This document shows, in pieces, positions 33,168-41,550 of a stretch of 42,088 nt of DNA (its first letter is position 1; each line of letters starts with the position of its first letter). A model generated the notes under the pieces. That model had not been told where the DNA came from. It ran no database searches and saw only the letters and a program-made list of their open reading frames with translations. The translations under genes were made by a program, and so were the position numbers. The DNA comes from an uncultured Alphaproteobacteria bacterium (lineage in GTDB: Bacteria; Pseudomonadota; Alphaproteobacteria; UBA828). The stretch lies in contig CAJXFT010000009.1 of NCBI GenBank assembly GCA_913053235.1, positions 1 to 42,088 of the forward strand. Direction: 5' to 3'.

Positions 33168-34624
33168 CGTTTGAGCCCGGCGGCATCCTGGCCGGCGATG
33201 CGCCCGAACACGGCGCCGCGCATGACCGAGGTCGAGCCCGTATAGGTGCGGTAATAGAGCCCCGCCGTCTCGCCCGCCGCATAGAGGCCGGGGATGGCTT
33301 CGCCGTCCAAATTCACCACCCGGGCGCGGCCATCGATCTTGACGCCGCCAAAGGTAAAGCAGTTGGCGGCAATGACCGGCCAGGCGCGGAACGGCGGCCT
33401 CGTCAGAGGCCGCGCCCAGTTCGACTTCGCCGGGTCGAGGCCGTGCGTCGCCAACCCATCGAGCTCCAGCGCCTTGAATTCACCGTTCGCCGGGCAGGCG
33501 GCGTTATAAGCGTGCACTGTGTCCATCAAACCATCAACGCCGAGGACCGCCGCCAAGCTGTCGAGATCGCCGGCTTCCATGGGCGCCTCGTCGGTGCGCA
33601 CGGATTTTTGCCAGTTGGGCACGTCGTCGAGCCCGGCGTCGCACAGCACATAGGCGATGCCCTTCGGTTGCGCCATGATGTCGCGCGTGATCGCCTCGTA
33701 ACTCGCATCCACCGTCGCCGGTGCCTCGTCGGTGAAACGGCGGCCGGCATTGTTGACCAGTATTCCATAGGGAAAATTCAGCACCACCGGCTCATGCCTT
33801 CCCGAGCGCGGATCCACCGGCTGGGCATGGAAGCTGCCGAAATCGCCGCAAGGTGCTGCGCCGGCTTCGAGCGCCATGCGGATGCCTTCGCCGCGATTGT
33901 AGTAACCGCCGCGCGCCACCGGCCGGATATACTGGCTCGCCGGGCCGAGATATTTGCTCAGCATTTCGGGATTGCCTTGGAAACCGCCCGACGCCAGCAC
34001 CACCGAAGGGGCGCGGAATTCGGTGCCGCGATTGTCGGCGCCGACGGCGCGCAATCCGGCGACCGCGCCCTCCGCATCCAGGATCAACGCCTGCGCGGTG
34101 GTGCGGTAAAACATCTGAATGTCATCGGGCACGCTTTCCGCATGGGCGGCAAGCGCCTCGATCAGCGCCAGGCCGCCGCCCGCCGGCGCCATGCGCGACG
34201 TCGATTCGGTGATAAAATAATTGGCCAGGAAATCGAAGGTGACGCCAAATCCGGAAAGCCAATTCAGCGTCGGGCCGGCATTCTCGGCGAGCGTCGCGAT
34301 GACTTCCGGATCGGTGAAGCCCAGGCCCTTGAGCAATTGCGGCCATTCGCTGTATGGCAGATCGGCGTCGCGGATTATCTCGGGATCGAGATAGCCGCCG
34401 GCATTGGCGGCAAGCTGTTGCTCGAGATCGTCCGCGACCTCGTCGCGGCTTTTCATGCGCCAGAAGGATTCGGTGTAGCGGGTATTGCCGCCGCGCTCCT
34501 CTTTGGGGGCGCGTTCCAAAAGGCCGACGCGCGCGCCGGCCTGCTGGGCGCTGACCGCCGCCGACAGCCCGGCGATGCCGCAGCCGACGGTGACGACGTC
34601 GAATTCGAGCGCGCCGCTGCTCAT
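33164..34624 (-). CDS. FAD-dependent dehydrogenase, TcuA (tricarballylate dehydrogenase)-like
   Basis: The 486-residue flavoprotein belongs to the fumarate reductase/succinate dehydrogenase flavoprotein family. FAD motifs are DVVTVGCGIAGLSAAVSA (9-26), then LLERAPKEERGGNTRYTESFWRM, which is close to the N-terminus of TcuA, the flavoprotein that oxidises tricarballylate to cis-aconitate. The C-terminal GLYAAGETAGLYYRTYTGSTSVMRGAVFGRIAG is typical of the family. GGAGAGG precedes ATG 34624. It is first in the operon with PrpF-like, CoxG and the molybdenum hydroxylase genes. TcuA plus a PrpF-type isomerase suggests handling of a tricarboxylic or unsaturated acid. TcuB/TcuC are not in the window, so the electron acceptor is unknown. 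Confidence 0.87.
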   Translation of the reverse strand: MSSGALEFDVVTVGCGIAGLSAAVSAQQAGARVGLLERAPKEERGGNTRYTESFWRMKSRDEVADDLEQQLAANAGGYLDPEIIRDADLPYSEWPQLLKGLGFTDPEVIATLAENAGPTLNWLSGFGVTFDFLANYFITESTSRMAPAGGGLALIEALAAHAESVPDDIQMFYRTTAQALILDAEGAVAGLRAVGADNRGTEFRAPSVVLASGGFQGNPEMLSKYLGPASQYIRPVARGGYYNRGEGIRMALEAGAAPCGDFGSFHAQPVDPRSGRHEPVVLNFPYGILVNNAGRRFTDEAPATVDASYEAITRDIMAQPKGIAYVLCDAGLDDVPNWQKSVRTDEAPMEAGDLDSLAAVLGVDGLMDTVHAYNAACPANGEFKALELDGLATHGLDPAKSNWARPLTRPPFRAWPVIAANCFTFGGVKIDGRARVVNLDGEAIPGLYAAGETAGLYYRTYTGSTSVMRGAVFGRIAGQDAAGLKR

Positions 34625-34708
34625 GAATTGCCTCTCCGCGCTGTGCCGATTAGTTTCGGCTCTCTATTCTAACCGTCCCTGAGGCATCGGTAAAAGGAAT
34701 GACATAGC

Positions 34709-37039
34709 GTGCGTGAAGATGTGGCCGGCGCGGCCATAACCCGCCTGGAGGATGATCGCCTGCTGCGCGGCCAGGGCAGGTTCGTCGACGATTTGGCGCT
34801 CGCCGGGCAGGCGCATGGCTCCGTCCTGCGCAGCCCTCACGCCCATGCCCGCATCCGCGCCATCGACAGCGCCGCCGCCGCCGCCGTGCCGGGGGTTCTG
34901 GCTATCCTCACCGGCGCCGACGCGGACGGCGACGGCATCGGCGGCATTCCCTGCATCGTCGATATTCCGAGCCGCGACGGCACGCCGTGCCGGACGCCGG
35001 AGCGGCCGGTGCTGGCCGGCGATCGGGTGCGTTTCGCCGGCGACCCGGTGGCCTTTGTCGTCGCCGAGACCGAGCAGGCGGCACGCGACGGTGCCGAAGC
35101 GATCGATGTCGCCTATGAGGAACTGCCGGCGCTGATAAATCCGGCCGCGGCGCTGTCGCAAGGCGCGCCGCAACTGCATGACGGCGCGCCGGACAATCTC
35201 TGCATCGATTGGGAAGGCGGCGATGGCGAGGGCGTGGCGCGAATCTTCGCCGGCGCAGCCAAGATCGTGGCGCTGGAAACGCGCAACAACCGCATCGCTC
35301 CGAGCGCCATCGAGCCGCGCGTCGCCATCGGCAGCTATGAGCCGGGCAGCGGCCAATACACCCTCCACACGCCGTCGCAAGGCGTTCACCGCCTGCGCGG
35401 CCTGCTGGCGACGCGCGTCCTGGGCGTGCCGGAAAGCCTGGTGCGGGTGATCACGCCCGATGTCGGCGGCGGCTTCGGCGTGAAATTATGGCTCTATCCC
35501 GAGCATGTCCTGGTGCTGTGGGCGGCGCGGCGCCTGTGCCGGCCGGTCAAATGGCTGGCCAGCCGGGGCGAATCCTTTCTCTCGGACAGGCACGGGCGCG
35601 ACGTCATCGCGCGCGGCGAAATGGCGTTGGACGGCGACGGCCGCATATTGGCGCTCCGCGTCGACAACATCGCCAATTTCGGCGCCTACCCTTCCTATTT
35701 CGCGCCCTACATACCGACCGCCGGCGGCACCCGGGTGCTGCCCGGCCCCTATCGCATCGAGGCCATTCACATGCGCGTGCGCGGCGTCTTTACCAACGCC
35801 GCCCCGGTCGACGCCTATCGCGGCGCCGGGCGGCCGGAAAATCTTTTTCTCGTGCAACGCCTGATCGACATCGCGGCGCGCGAATTCGGTATCGACGGCG
35901 CCGACATGCAGCGCCGCAACCTGGTGCCGGCCGCGGCCATGCCGTACAAAAACACGCTCGGGCAGGTCTATGATTCAGGCGATTTCCCGGCCAATCTGGA
36001 GGACGCCCTGGAAGCCGCCGATTGGTCCGGATTCGCGGCGCGGAAGGAGCGCGCGCGCGGGCGCGGGCGCCTCAGAGGTATCGGCATCACCTGTTATGTC
36101 GATCCGTGCGCCGGCAACCGCGACCAATATGCGAGCCTACGCTTTTCCGCCAGCGGCGCCGTGCAACTGGCTATCGGCACCCAGTCGAGCGGCCAGGGCC
36201 ATGAGACGGCCTTCGCGCAAATCGTCGCCCGGCGCCTCGGTCTCGATGTGGCGCAGGTGCGCGTCCTGCAGGGCGATAGCGACGTCGTGCCGAGCGGCCA
36301 GGGCTCGAGCGGCTCGCGCTCGCTCACCATCGGCGGCAACGCGGCGGCGCTGGCCGCGGCACGCAGTATCGATCGCGGACGCTTCGTCGCCGCTGCCCTG
36401 TTGGAAGCGGACGCCGCCGATATCACCTTCGCGGCCGGCGCCTATGAGGTCGCCGGGACCGACCGGCGCATCGCTTTTGCCGAGGTGCTGAAAGCCTCGT
36501 TCGATCCCGCGCGCGTCCCCGCCGGCCATGATCTGGGCCTCGATGCGCGGGCGCAACCGATGTTACGCGACGTCACCTATCCCAATGGCTGCCATATCTC
36601 CGAGGTCGAAATCGAGCCGGATACCGGGCGCGTCCGCCTCGTCGCCTATATTGCGGTGGACGAATTCGGGCGGGTAATCAACCCGATGCTGGTGGACGGC
36701 CAGGTGCATGGCGCCGTCGCCCAGGGCATCGGCCAGGCTTTGCTCGAAAACAGCCGGTTCGACGAAGACAGCGGCCAGCTGCTGAGCGGCAGTTTCATGG
36801 ATTACGCCGTGCCGCGCGCCGCTGATTTGCCGGCATTCCGCCTGCTGCGAAACGAAATACCGTGCCTCACCAACGCGCTCGGCGTGAAGGGCTGCGGCGA
36901 ATCCGGCGCCACCGTCTCGCCCGCCGCCGTCATCAACGCGGTGGTCGACGCGCTGGCCGAATTCGGCGTGCGCCACATCGACATGCCGGCGACGGCGGAA
37001 AAGGTCTGGCGTTCCATTGAAGCTGGCAAACGCGCGTAA
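34709..37039 (+). CDS. Second molybdenum hydroxylase large subunit (CoxL form II-like)
   Basis: This 776-residue large subunit has TPDVGGGFGVKLWLYPEHVL (about 250-269), a substrate loop AYRGAGRPENLFLVQRLID and GQGHETAFAQIVARRLGLD. The catalytic Glu731 lies in GVKGCGESGAT. The AYRGAGR loop is the form II type, not the AYRCSFR of carbon monoxide dehydrogenases. GTG 34709 is the only suitable start. It diverges from the TcuA-like gene over 84 bp. No FAD or 2Fe-2S subunit gene follows it, so it must borrow these, perhaps from the operon on the other strand. Confidence 0.9.
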   Translation: MREDVAGAAITRLEDDRLLRGQGRFVDDLALAGQAHGSVLRSPHAHARIRAIDSAAAAAVPGVLAILTGADADGDGIGGIPCIVDIPSRDGTPCRTPERPVLAGDRVRFAGDPVAFVVAETEQAARDGAEAIDVAYEELPALINPAAALSQGAPQLHDGAPDNLCIDWEGGDGEGVARIFAGAAKIVALETRNNRIAPSAIEPRVAIGSYEPGSGQYTLHTPSQGVHRLRGLLATRVLGVPESLVRVITPDVGGGFGVKLWLYPEHVLVLWAARRLCRPVKWLASRGESFLSDRHGRDVIARGEMALDGDGRILALRVDNIANFGAYPSYFAPYIPTAGGTRVLPGPYRIEAIHMRVRGVFTNAAPVDAYRGAGRPENLFLVQRLIDIAAREFGIDGADMQRRNLVPAAAMPYKNTLGQVYDSGDFPANLEDALEAADWSGFAARKERARGRGRLRGIGITCYVDPCAGNRDQYASLRFSASGAVQLAIGTQSSGQGHETAFAQIVARRLGLDVAQVRVLQGDSDVVPSGQGSSGSRSLTIGGNAAALAAARSIDRGRFVAAALLEADAADITFAAGAYEVAGTDRRIAFAEVLKASFDPARVPAGHDLGLDARAQPMLRDVTYPNGCHISEVEIEPDTGRVRLVAYIAVDEFGRVINPMLVDGQVHGAVAQGIGQALLENSRFDEDSGQLLSGSFMDYAVPRAADLPAFRLLRNEIPCLTNALGVKGCGESGATVSPAAVINAVVDALAEFGVRHIDMPATAEKVWRSIEAGKRA

Positions 37040-37059
37040 ATCGGCTATTTTCGCAGGCC

Positions 37060-37734
37060 ATGAAACATCCCACCATACGCCCCAGAGATGCCGCCACCCT
37101 CGCGCTCGTACGCCATGACGGCGGGCGCGCCCGGGTGCTCATGGGACAGCGCGGCAAGGAGCAGGCGTTCATGCCGGAGCGCTACGTCTTTCCCGGCGGC
37201 GGCGTCGAGGTTTGCGATCGCTATGTGCACCCGGCCGGCGAAATGCGCGACAATGTCGCTCTTCGCCTGTCGCGCTCCTGCACGCCGGCGCGGGCGCGCT
37301 CCCTGGCGGCGGCGGCGATCCGTGAAACCTTCGAGGAAACCGGCCTCATGCTGGCCGCGCCGAGCGCGGCGCCGCGCGGCAAGGTGCGGGCGGAATGGCG
37401 CGGCTTTCATGAGCAGGGTCTGGCGCCGGCGCTCGACAAGCTCGATTATATTTTCCGCGCCGTGACGCCGCCGGGGTCGCCGCGCCGTTTCAACGCGCGC
37501 TTCTTCATGGCGTTCGCCGACGATCTGCACGGCGAGATCGCCGGCAATGGCGAGCTGCACAATATCGCCTGGGTGCCGATTTCGGAGGCGCTGGAGATGC
37601 ACATCCCGCGCATCACCAGCGTCGTCCTCGGCGAGATAGACCGCCTGCTGCAAGACCCGGCGCCGCGCGAGGCCGCCAAGACCACCCCTTTCGTCCGCCG
37701 CGTCGGCAGGAAATATATTTTGGATGCGGAGTGA
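37060..37734 (+). CDS. Nudix hydrolase with an insertion in the Nudix box
   Basis: The 224-residue protein contains the Nudix elements FPGGGVE (44-50) and RETFEETGLML (88-98). In the standard box these are about 10 residues apart; here more than 30 residues, including VHPAGEMRDNVALRLSRSC, separate them. A similar insertion occurs in NUDT19-type CoA pyrophosphatases, so a CoA or acyl-CoA substrate would be plausible but is not shown. The RExxEExG metal-binding core is intact. It starts 20 bp after the CoxL-like gene and probably shares its transcript. Its stop is followed by several hairpins. Confidence 0.88.
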   Translation: MKHPTIRPRDAATLALVRHDGGRARVLMGQRGKEQAFMPERYVFPGGGVEVCDRYVHPAGEMRDNVALRLSRSCTPARARSLAAAAIRETFEETGLMLAAPSAAPRGKVRAEWRGFHEQGLAPALDKLDYIFRAVTPPGSPRRFNARFFMAFADDLHGEIAGNGELHNIAWVPISEALEMHIPRITSVVLGEIDRLLQDPAPREAAKTTPFVRRVGRKYILDAE

Positions 37735-37752
37735 CCAGCACCCTGAATAAGT

Positions 37753-37776
37753 CCCTCTTCCCCGAGGGGAAGAGGG
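37753..37776. terminator. Hairpin CCCTCTTCCCC/GGGGAAGAGGG after the Nudix gene
   Basis: Two exact 11-bp arms are separated by GA, 18 bases after the Nudix stop. No T-run follows. The sequence resembles a dispersed repeat seen in many proteobacterial intergenic regions, so it may be REP-like as well as a 3' end. Confidence 0.5.
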
Positions 37777-37796
37777 TGGGGAGAAGGGGCGAGCTA

Positions 37797-37813
37797 AGCG
37801 CGCAGAGCGCGCT
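37797..37813. repeat. Short hairpin AGCGCGC-AGA-GCGCGCT
   Basis: A perfect 7-bp stem with a 3-base loop lies in the gene-free stretch between convergent genes. It follows the larger hairpin by 20 bases and may belong to the same repeat unit. Confidence 0.4.
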
Positions 37814-37922
37814 CGCAACACCCGGGGGCATCCGCGCTCTTTTGTTTGGCCCCTCAGACGCCGGGCGGTCGCATCCGCTCCCTTGGCTACCTCGTATTAA
37901 CTCGGGCGCGTAGTCACGCTTG

Positions 37923-37945
37923 CCGGAATGCTGGTCGCATTCCGG
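37923..37945. terminator. Hairpin near the end of the Ldh_2 gene
   Basis: CCGGAATGC and GCATTCCGG are exact 9-bp arms around a TGGTC loop, 36 bases beyond the Ldh_2 stop codon on the minus strand. The pair could end either convergent transcript. No strong T-run is present. The remaining intergenic DNA (37735-37980) holds no gene. Confidence 0.45.
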
Positions 37946-37980
37946 TTGGTGGTGCCGTTTGGAACGCTTGATTTTGGTAC

Positions 37981-39117
37981 TTAGCCAGACGGGGTGCTCG
38001 TGGCGGCACCACGCACCGCTTCTATCTTGTCGGCCGGCATCCCGACATCCTGCGCCGCCTCCAGCAGGCTGTGCCAGGTCGAGCCCGGCAGCGGCACGCC
38101 CTCGGCCATGCGCCGCGCCCGGCTGCGCTCTTCCGCGTCGCCCGGACAGAGCACCTCACCGCCCTCTTCGGCGGGTCGCGCCGAGCGGAAAAACCTCACA
38201 TATTGTTCGAGCTCGGCGGCAAACGCGTTCGCCGTGGCGAGAAATTCCGGCACGATGTAGATCGACAACATGGCATTCGCCAATTGCTCGACGCCGGGTT
38301 TGGAGCAGCCCGAGCCGGTCAGGGCGCCGGCCAGGATCTCGCACATGAAGGCGAGGCCCGAGCCCTTGTGCTCGCCCATGGCGCGGATGGCGCCCGAGCC
38401 GGTGCGCACATCCAAGGGCTGGGTGCTGTCGCTGGTGCCGTAGATCAGCGCCGGGTCGGTGGAAAGCGTGCCGTCGCCATCGATCAGGGAGCCCTCGGGC
38501 AGCGGCTTGCCGCCGCCGAGCGCGTTCAGGACCTTGCCTTCGGCGACGATGGAAGTGGCGAAATCAAGCACCATCGCCGGCCCGTCTTGGCGTGGGATGC
38601 CGATGCAGACCGGGTTGGTCGACATGCGCCGCTCGGCGCCGCCGAACGGCGCGACGAGCAGGCCGAGGCCGGAGGTGTTGACGAAATGAATCGATATCAG
38701 CCCTTGCGCCGCCGCCATCTCGGCCCAATCGCCGATGCGCCCGAGATGGCCGGAGTTGCGCAAGCCGATCAGCGACAACCCGCCCGCTGCCGCCTTCGCC
38801 ATGCCGAGGCGGACGGCCTGCGGCCCGACCGTCTGGCCGAAGCCGTAATTGCCGTCGACCACCGCCAGCACATCGCTTTCGCTGACCATGGTGATTTCCT
38901 GATCGCGCGTGATCTTGCCTTCGTTCAGCCAGTGGAGATAACGCGGCACGCGAATGACGCCGTGGCTTTCATGGCCGGAAAGGTTCGATTCCGTCAGATA
39001 TTCGCCGATGCGCCCGGCCTCGCCGGTGGAACAGCCGGCGGCGGCAAAAATATCGCTGACCAGCCGGCTGAGAATTTCGGCCGGGACGGAGACGGCGCTG
39101 TCCTGGATATTCGCCAT
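37981..39117 (-). CDS. Ldh_2-family NAD(P)-dependent oxidoreductase (malate/lactate dehydrogenase-like)
   Basis: This 378-residue protein belongs to the Ldh_2 family (YlbC/MdhM/ComC), which oxidises alpha-hydroxy acids with NAD(P). Family motifs include LTESNLSGHESHGVIRVPRYLHWL (with the likely catalytic His near 53), SGHLGRIGDWAEMAA, and the cofactor-binding AMVLDFATSIVAEGKV. The C-terminus is somewhat longer than the usual 340-350 residues. The start at 39117 leaves 6 bp to the stop of the 3-hydroxyacyl-CoA dehydrogenase-like gene, so the two are cotranscribed. The substrate (malate, lactate, ureidoglycolate or another hydroxy acid) cannot be chosen from sequence. Confidence 0.88.
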   Translation of the reverse strand: MANIQDSAVSVPAEILSRLVSDIFAAAGCSTGEAGRIGEYLTESNLSGHESHGVIRVPRYLHWLNEGKITRDQEITMVSESDVLAVVDGNYGFGQTVGPQAVRLGMAKAAAGGLSLIGLRNSGHLGRIGDWAEMAAAQGLISIHFVNTSGLGLLVAPFGGAERRMSTNPVCIGIPRQDGPAMVLDFATSIVAEGKVLNALGGGKPLPEGSLIDGDGTLSTDPALIYGTSDSTQPLDVRTGSGAIRAMGEHKGSGLAFMCEILAGALTGSGCSKPGVEQLANAMLSIYIVPEFLATANAFAAELEQYVRFFRSARPAEEGGEVLCPGDAEERSRARRMAEGVPLPGSTWHSLLEAAQDVGMPADKIEAVRGAATSTPSG

Positions 39118-39123
39118 GCCGGG

Positions 39124-40080
39124 TCAGCTCTTGCCGCGTTCGCGGGCGAGCATTTCCAACAGCGATATCAGCAACTGATCGCGCTCTCCCGTCAAATCCT
39201 CGAGCGAACGGCCGGCCGCTTCGTCTTCGACGCCGGCAATTAATTTCTCCGCCGTCCGGCTCGAGATCGTCGGTGCGCTGCCGAGATCGGCCCACCAGGA
39301 TTCGAGCGCCGGCCCGAAATGCTCGACCGAATGGCGGATGCCGCCGTCGCCGCCGGCGAGGTGAAAAATAAGGTTCGGCCCCATCAGCGCCCAGCGCAGG
39401 CCGGGGCCGTAGGAGACGGCGATATCGATGTCCTCGACGCTGGCCACATCCGTATCGACCAGATGCATCGCCTCGCGCCACATCGCCGCCTGCAAGCGGT
39501 TGGCGAGGTGGCCGGGCACTTCGCGGTTGATGCGGATCGCCTTCTTGCCGCAGCCGTTATAGAAGGCGAGCGCCCAGTCGATCGCTGCGGCGTCGGTTTG
39601 CTCGCCGCCGACGACTTCGACCAGGGGTATGAGATGCGGCGGGTTGAAGGGATGGCCGATGACGTAGCGCGCCGCCGCCTTGCGCCCGGCCTGAAGCTCG
39701 CTGATCAACAGACCCGAAGAGCTCGACGCCATCACCACACCGTCGGCCATGGCATCGTCGAGGCGGCTATATAGCTCGATCTTGAGCTGCTTGTCCTCGG
39801 GGCCGTTCTCCTGCACGAACTGGCTGGAGCGCACCGCCTCCGCCATATCGTCGAAAAACGCCATGCGGCTTTCGTCCGGGGCTTCCGGCGCGCCGAGCCG
39901 GCTGAGGGCGGGCCAGGCGGCGGCGATGAAGGCGCGGCAGCGCGCTTCATATCCGGGCGCCGGGTCCCAGATATTGACGGCCAGGCCGTGGGCCAGGAAA
40001 TAGGCCGCCCAGGAGGCGCCGATGGTGCCGGCGCCGAGGATGGCGACGCGCTCGACCGCGTCGGGTTTTACCAAATTCAT
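39124..40080 (-). CDS. 3-hydroxyacyl-CoA/L-carnitine dehydrogenase-like protein
   Basis: The 318-residue protein has an N-terminal Rossmann domain (VAILGAGTIGASWAAYFLAHG, 12-32) and a C-terminal helical domain. GHPFNPPHLIPLVEVVGG (about 142-159) holds the catalytic histidine. FVQENGPEDKQLKIELY resembles L-carnitine dehydrogenases and lambda-crystallin/gulonate dehydrogenases, which share this length. It oxidises a beta-hydroxy acid or its CoA ester with NAD. GGGGAG lies 6-7 bases before ATG 40080. It is preceded by an FAD oxidoreductase gene (about 28 bp) and followed by the Ldh_2 gene (6 bp), forming a three-gene operon of oxidoreductases. Confidence 0.88.
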   Translation of the reverse strand: MNLVKPDAVERVAILGAGTIGASWAAYFLAHGLAVNIWDPAPGYEARCRAFIAAAWPALSRLGAPEAPDESRMAFFDDMAEAVRSSQFVQENGPEDKQLKIELYSRLDDAMADGVVMASSSSGLLISELQAGRKAAARYVIGHPFNPPHLIPLVEVVGGEQTDAAAIDWALAFYNGCGKKAIRINREVPGHLANRLQAAMWREAMHLVDTDVASVEDIDIAVSYGPGLRWALMGPNLIFHLAGGDGGIRHSVEHFGPALESWWADLGSAPTISSRTAEKLIAGVEDEAAGRSLEDLTGERDQLLISLLEMLARERGKS

Positions 40081-40108
40081 TTTCGTCTCCCCAATGAATG
40101 TTCAGATT

Positions 40109-41491
40109 TCAGGATACCAGAGCCGCCGCGCTTTCGCCCGCGACGCGGCCCAGCATCACCGCCGTCAGCAACCCGTTGCCGGAGGAATAGCCCCATACCT
40201 CGGGACCCGAGACACCGCAAGCCGCGCCGCCGCCGGCAAACAGATTGGGCAACGCACCGCCGCCCTGGCGCAGCACCCGCGCCGATATGTCGATGGCGAG
40301 CCCGCCCTGGGTGTGGAACAGGGCGGCGCCGACCTTGACCGCGTAATAGGGCGGCGCCAGCGCCGGTTTGTCGTCGAAGCGCCGCCCGAAAGGGTCTTCC
40401 GCCGAACTTCGCGTGAGCGCCAAAGTCTCGCGCAGCGCCGCTTCGGGCAGGCCGAGGGTGCCGGCGAGCGCCGTTTCGTCCGCCGCCCTTTTCACCGCGC
40501 CCGCGGCCTGCGCCTGCCGGTAATCCTCGAACTCCATCGCCAGCGCATGGATACGCGAATCATAAATATCCCACACGGTGCCGCCGGGCTGGGCCAGCAC
40601 GTCGACCGAATGCTCCGAATAGCCGCGGCTCTCATCGGCAAAACGTTTTCCTTCCCCATTGACCTGAATCCCGCCTTCGCGCATTACCGCCCAGGTAATC
40701 AGAATGCCGTGCGGCACCGCCACCGAGGCGTGGCCCTGATAGGCGCCCATATGCCTCGCTTCGGCGCCGAGCGCCTCGCCCCACAGCACCGCATGGCCGC
40801 GATTGCCGGCATGGCCGAAATATTCGGCCTCGGCCATTTCGGGGATGTGCTGGCGCACCATATCCGGATTTCCGCCGAAGCCGTTGCAGGCCAATATCAG
40901 CGCCTCGCAAGCAACCCGCTCGGCGCCGCCGTCGGGGCGGCGAAAGCCGACGCCGCGCACCCGGCCGTCGCCATCGGCGAACAATTCGCTTACCTCGGCG
41001 CCGCACAGGATATCGGCTTGCACGGCTTCGGCGGCGGCCAACAGACGCGCCATCAGCGCGGCACCCGTGCGCTCCGGCACCGCATGCATACGCGCACGGC
41101 TTTGGCCGGTGTAGAGGAAGCCCTCGATCAGGACAAATGGTATGCCGTGCCTGTCGGCCAGCCATTCGAGGGTCGGGCCTGAGCGCCGGCAGCATAGATC
41201 GACGATTGCCGCATCGGCCAAATGCCTGGCCTTCGCCTGGATGTCGCCGGCCATGAGTTCGACGCTGTCTTCAACAGCGCGCTCCCGCTGCCAGCGCGTC
41301 GCGGCGGCCGGAATAAAGCCCGAGGAAAGCCCGGTCGAGCCCGCCGGCAGCGGGTCCTGCTCGAGCACCAGCGCGGCGCTGCCGGCGTCGCCAAGTGTCA
41401 ACGCCGCGGTCAGGCCGCAGGCGCCGCCGCCGATGATAACGACGGGAAATTTCGTCTCGAACGCCACGCCATCGCTGGGCCGCACACGCAT
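40109..41491 (-). CDS. FAD-dependent oxidoreductase, fumarate reductase flavoprotein-like
   Basis: This 460-residue flavoprotein starts with FPVVIIGGGACGLTAALTLGDAGS (an FAD-binding Rossmann motif) and ends with LFAGGGAACGVSGPEVWGYSSGNGLLTAVMLGRVAGE, the family's second FAD motif. The segment ILACNGFGGNPDMVRQHIPEM is also shared with the TcuA-like protein at 33164, its distant paralogue. ATG 41491 is chosen because AAAGGTGA lies 5 bases ahead; GTG 41500 has no ribosome site. It diverges from the CoxD-like gene. A 3-ketosteroid dehydrogenase or other desaturase role is possible. The substrate is unknown. Confidence 0.85.
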   Translation of the reverse strand: MRVRPSDGVAFETKFPVVIIGGGACGLTAALTLGDAGSAALVLEQDPLPAGSTGLSSGFIPAAATRWQRERAVEDSVELMAGDIQAKARHLADAAIVDLCCRRSGPTLEWLADRHGIPFVLIEGFLYTGQSRARMHAVPERTGAALMARLLAAAEAVQADILCGAEVSELFADGDGRVRGVGFRRPDGGAERVACEALILACNGFGGNPDMVRQHIPEMAEAEYFGHAGNRGHAVLWGEALGAEARHMGAYQGHASVAVPHGILITWAVMREGGIQVNGEGKRFADESRGYSEHSVDVLAQPGGTVWDIYDSRIHALAMEFEDYRQAQAAGAVKRAADETALAGTLGLPEAALRETLALTRSSAEDPFGRRFDDKPALAPPYYAVKVGAALFHTQGGLAIDISARVLRQGGGALPNLFAGGGAACGVSGPEVWGYSSGNGLLTAVMLGRVAGESAAALVS

Positions 41492-41550
41492 TGTTATCAC
41501 CTTTCACCAACCCTATGCTTGAGCGCCGATCCGAACATGGGAGAGATGCC

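Noticed and set aside
27869-34624. True aerobic carbon monoxide dehydrogenase
   Set aside because: The large subunits have FRGFG and AYRGAGR loops where CO dehydrogenase has AYRCSFR, so CO oxidation is not supported despite the CoxG and CoxD genes.
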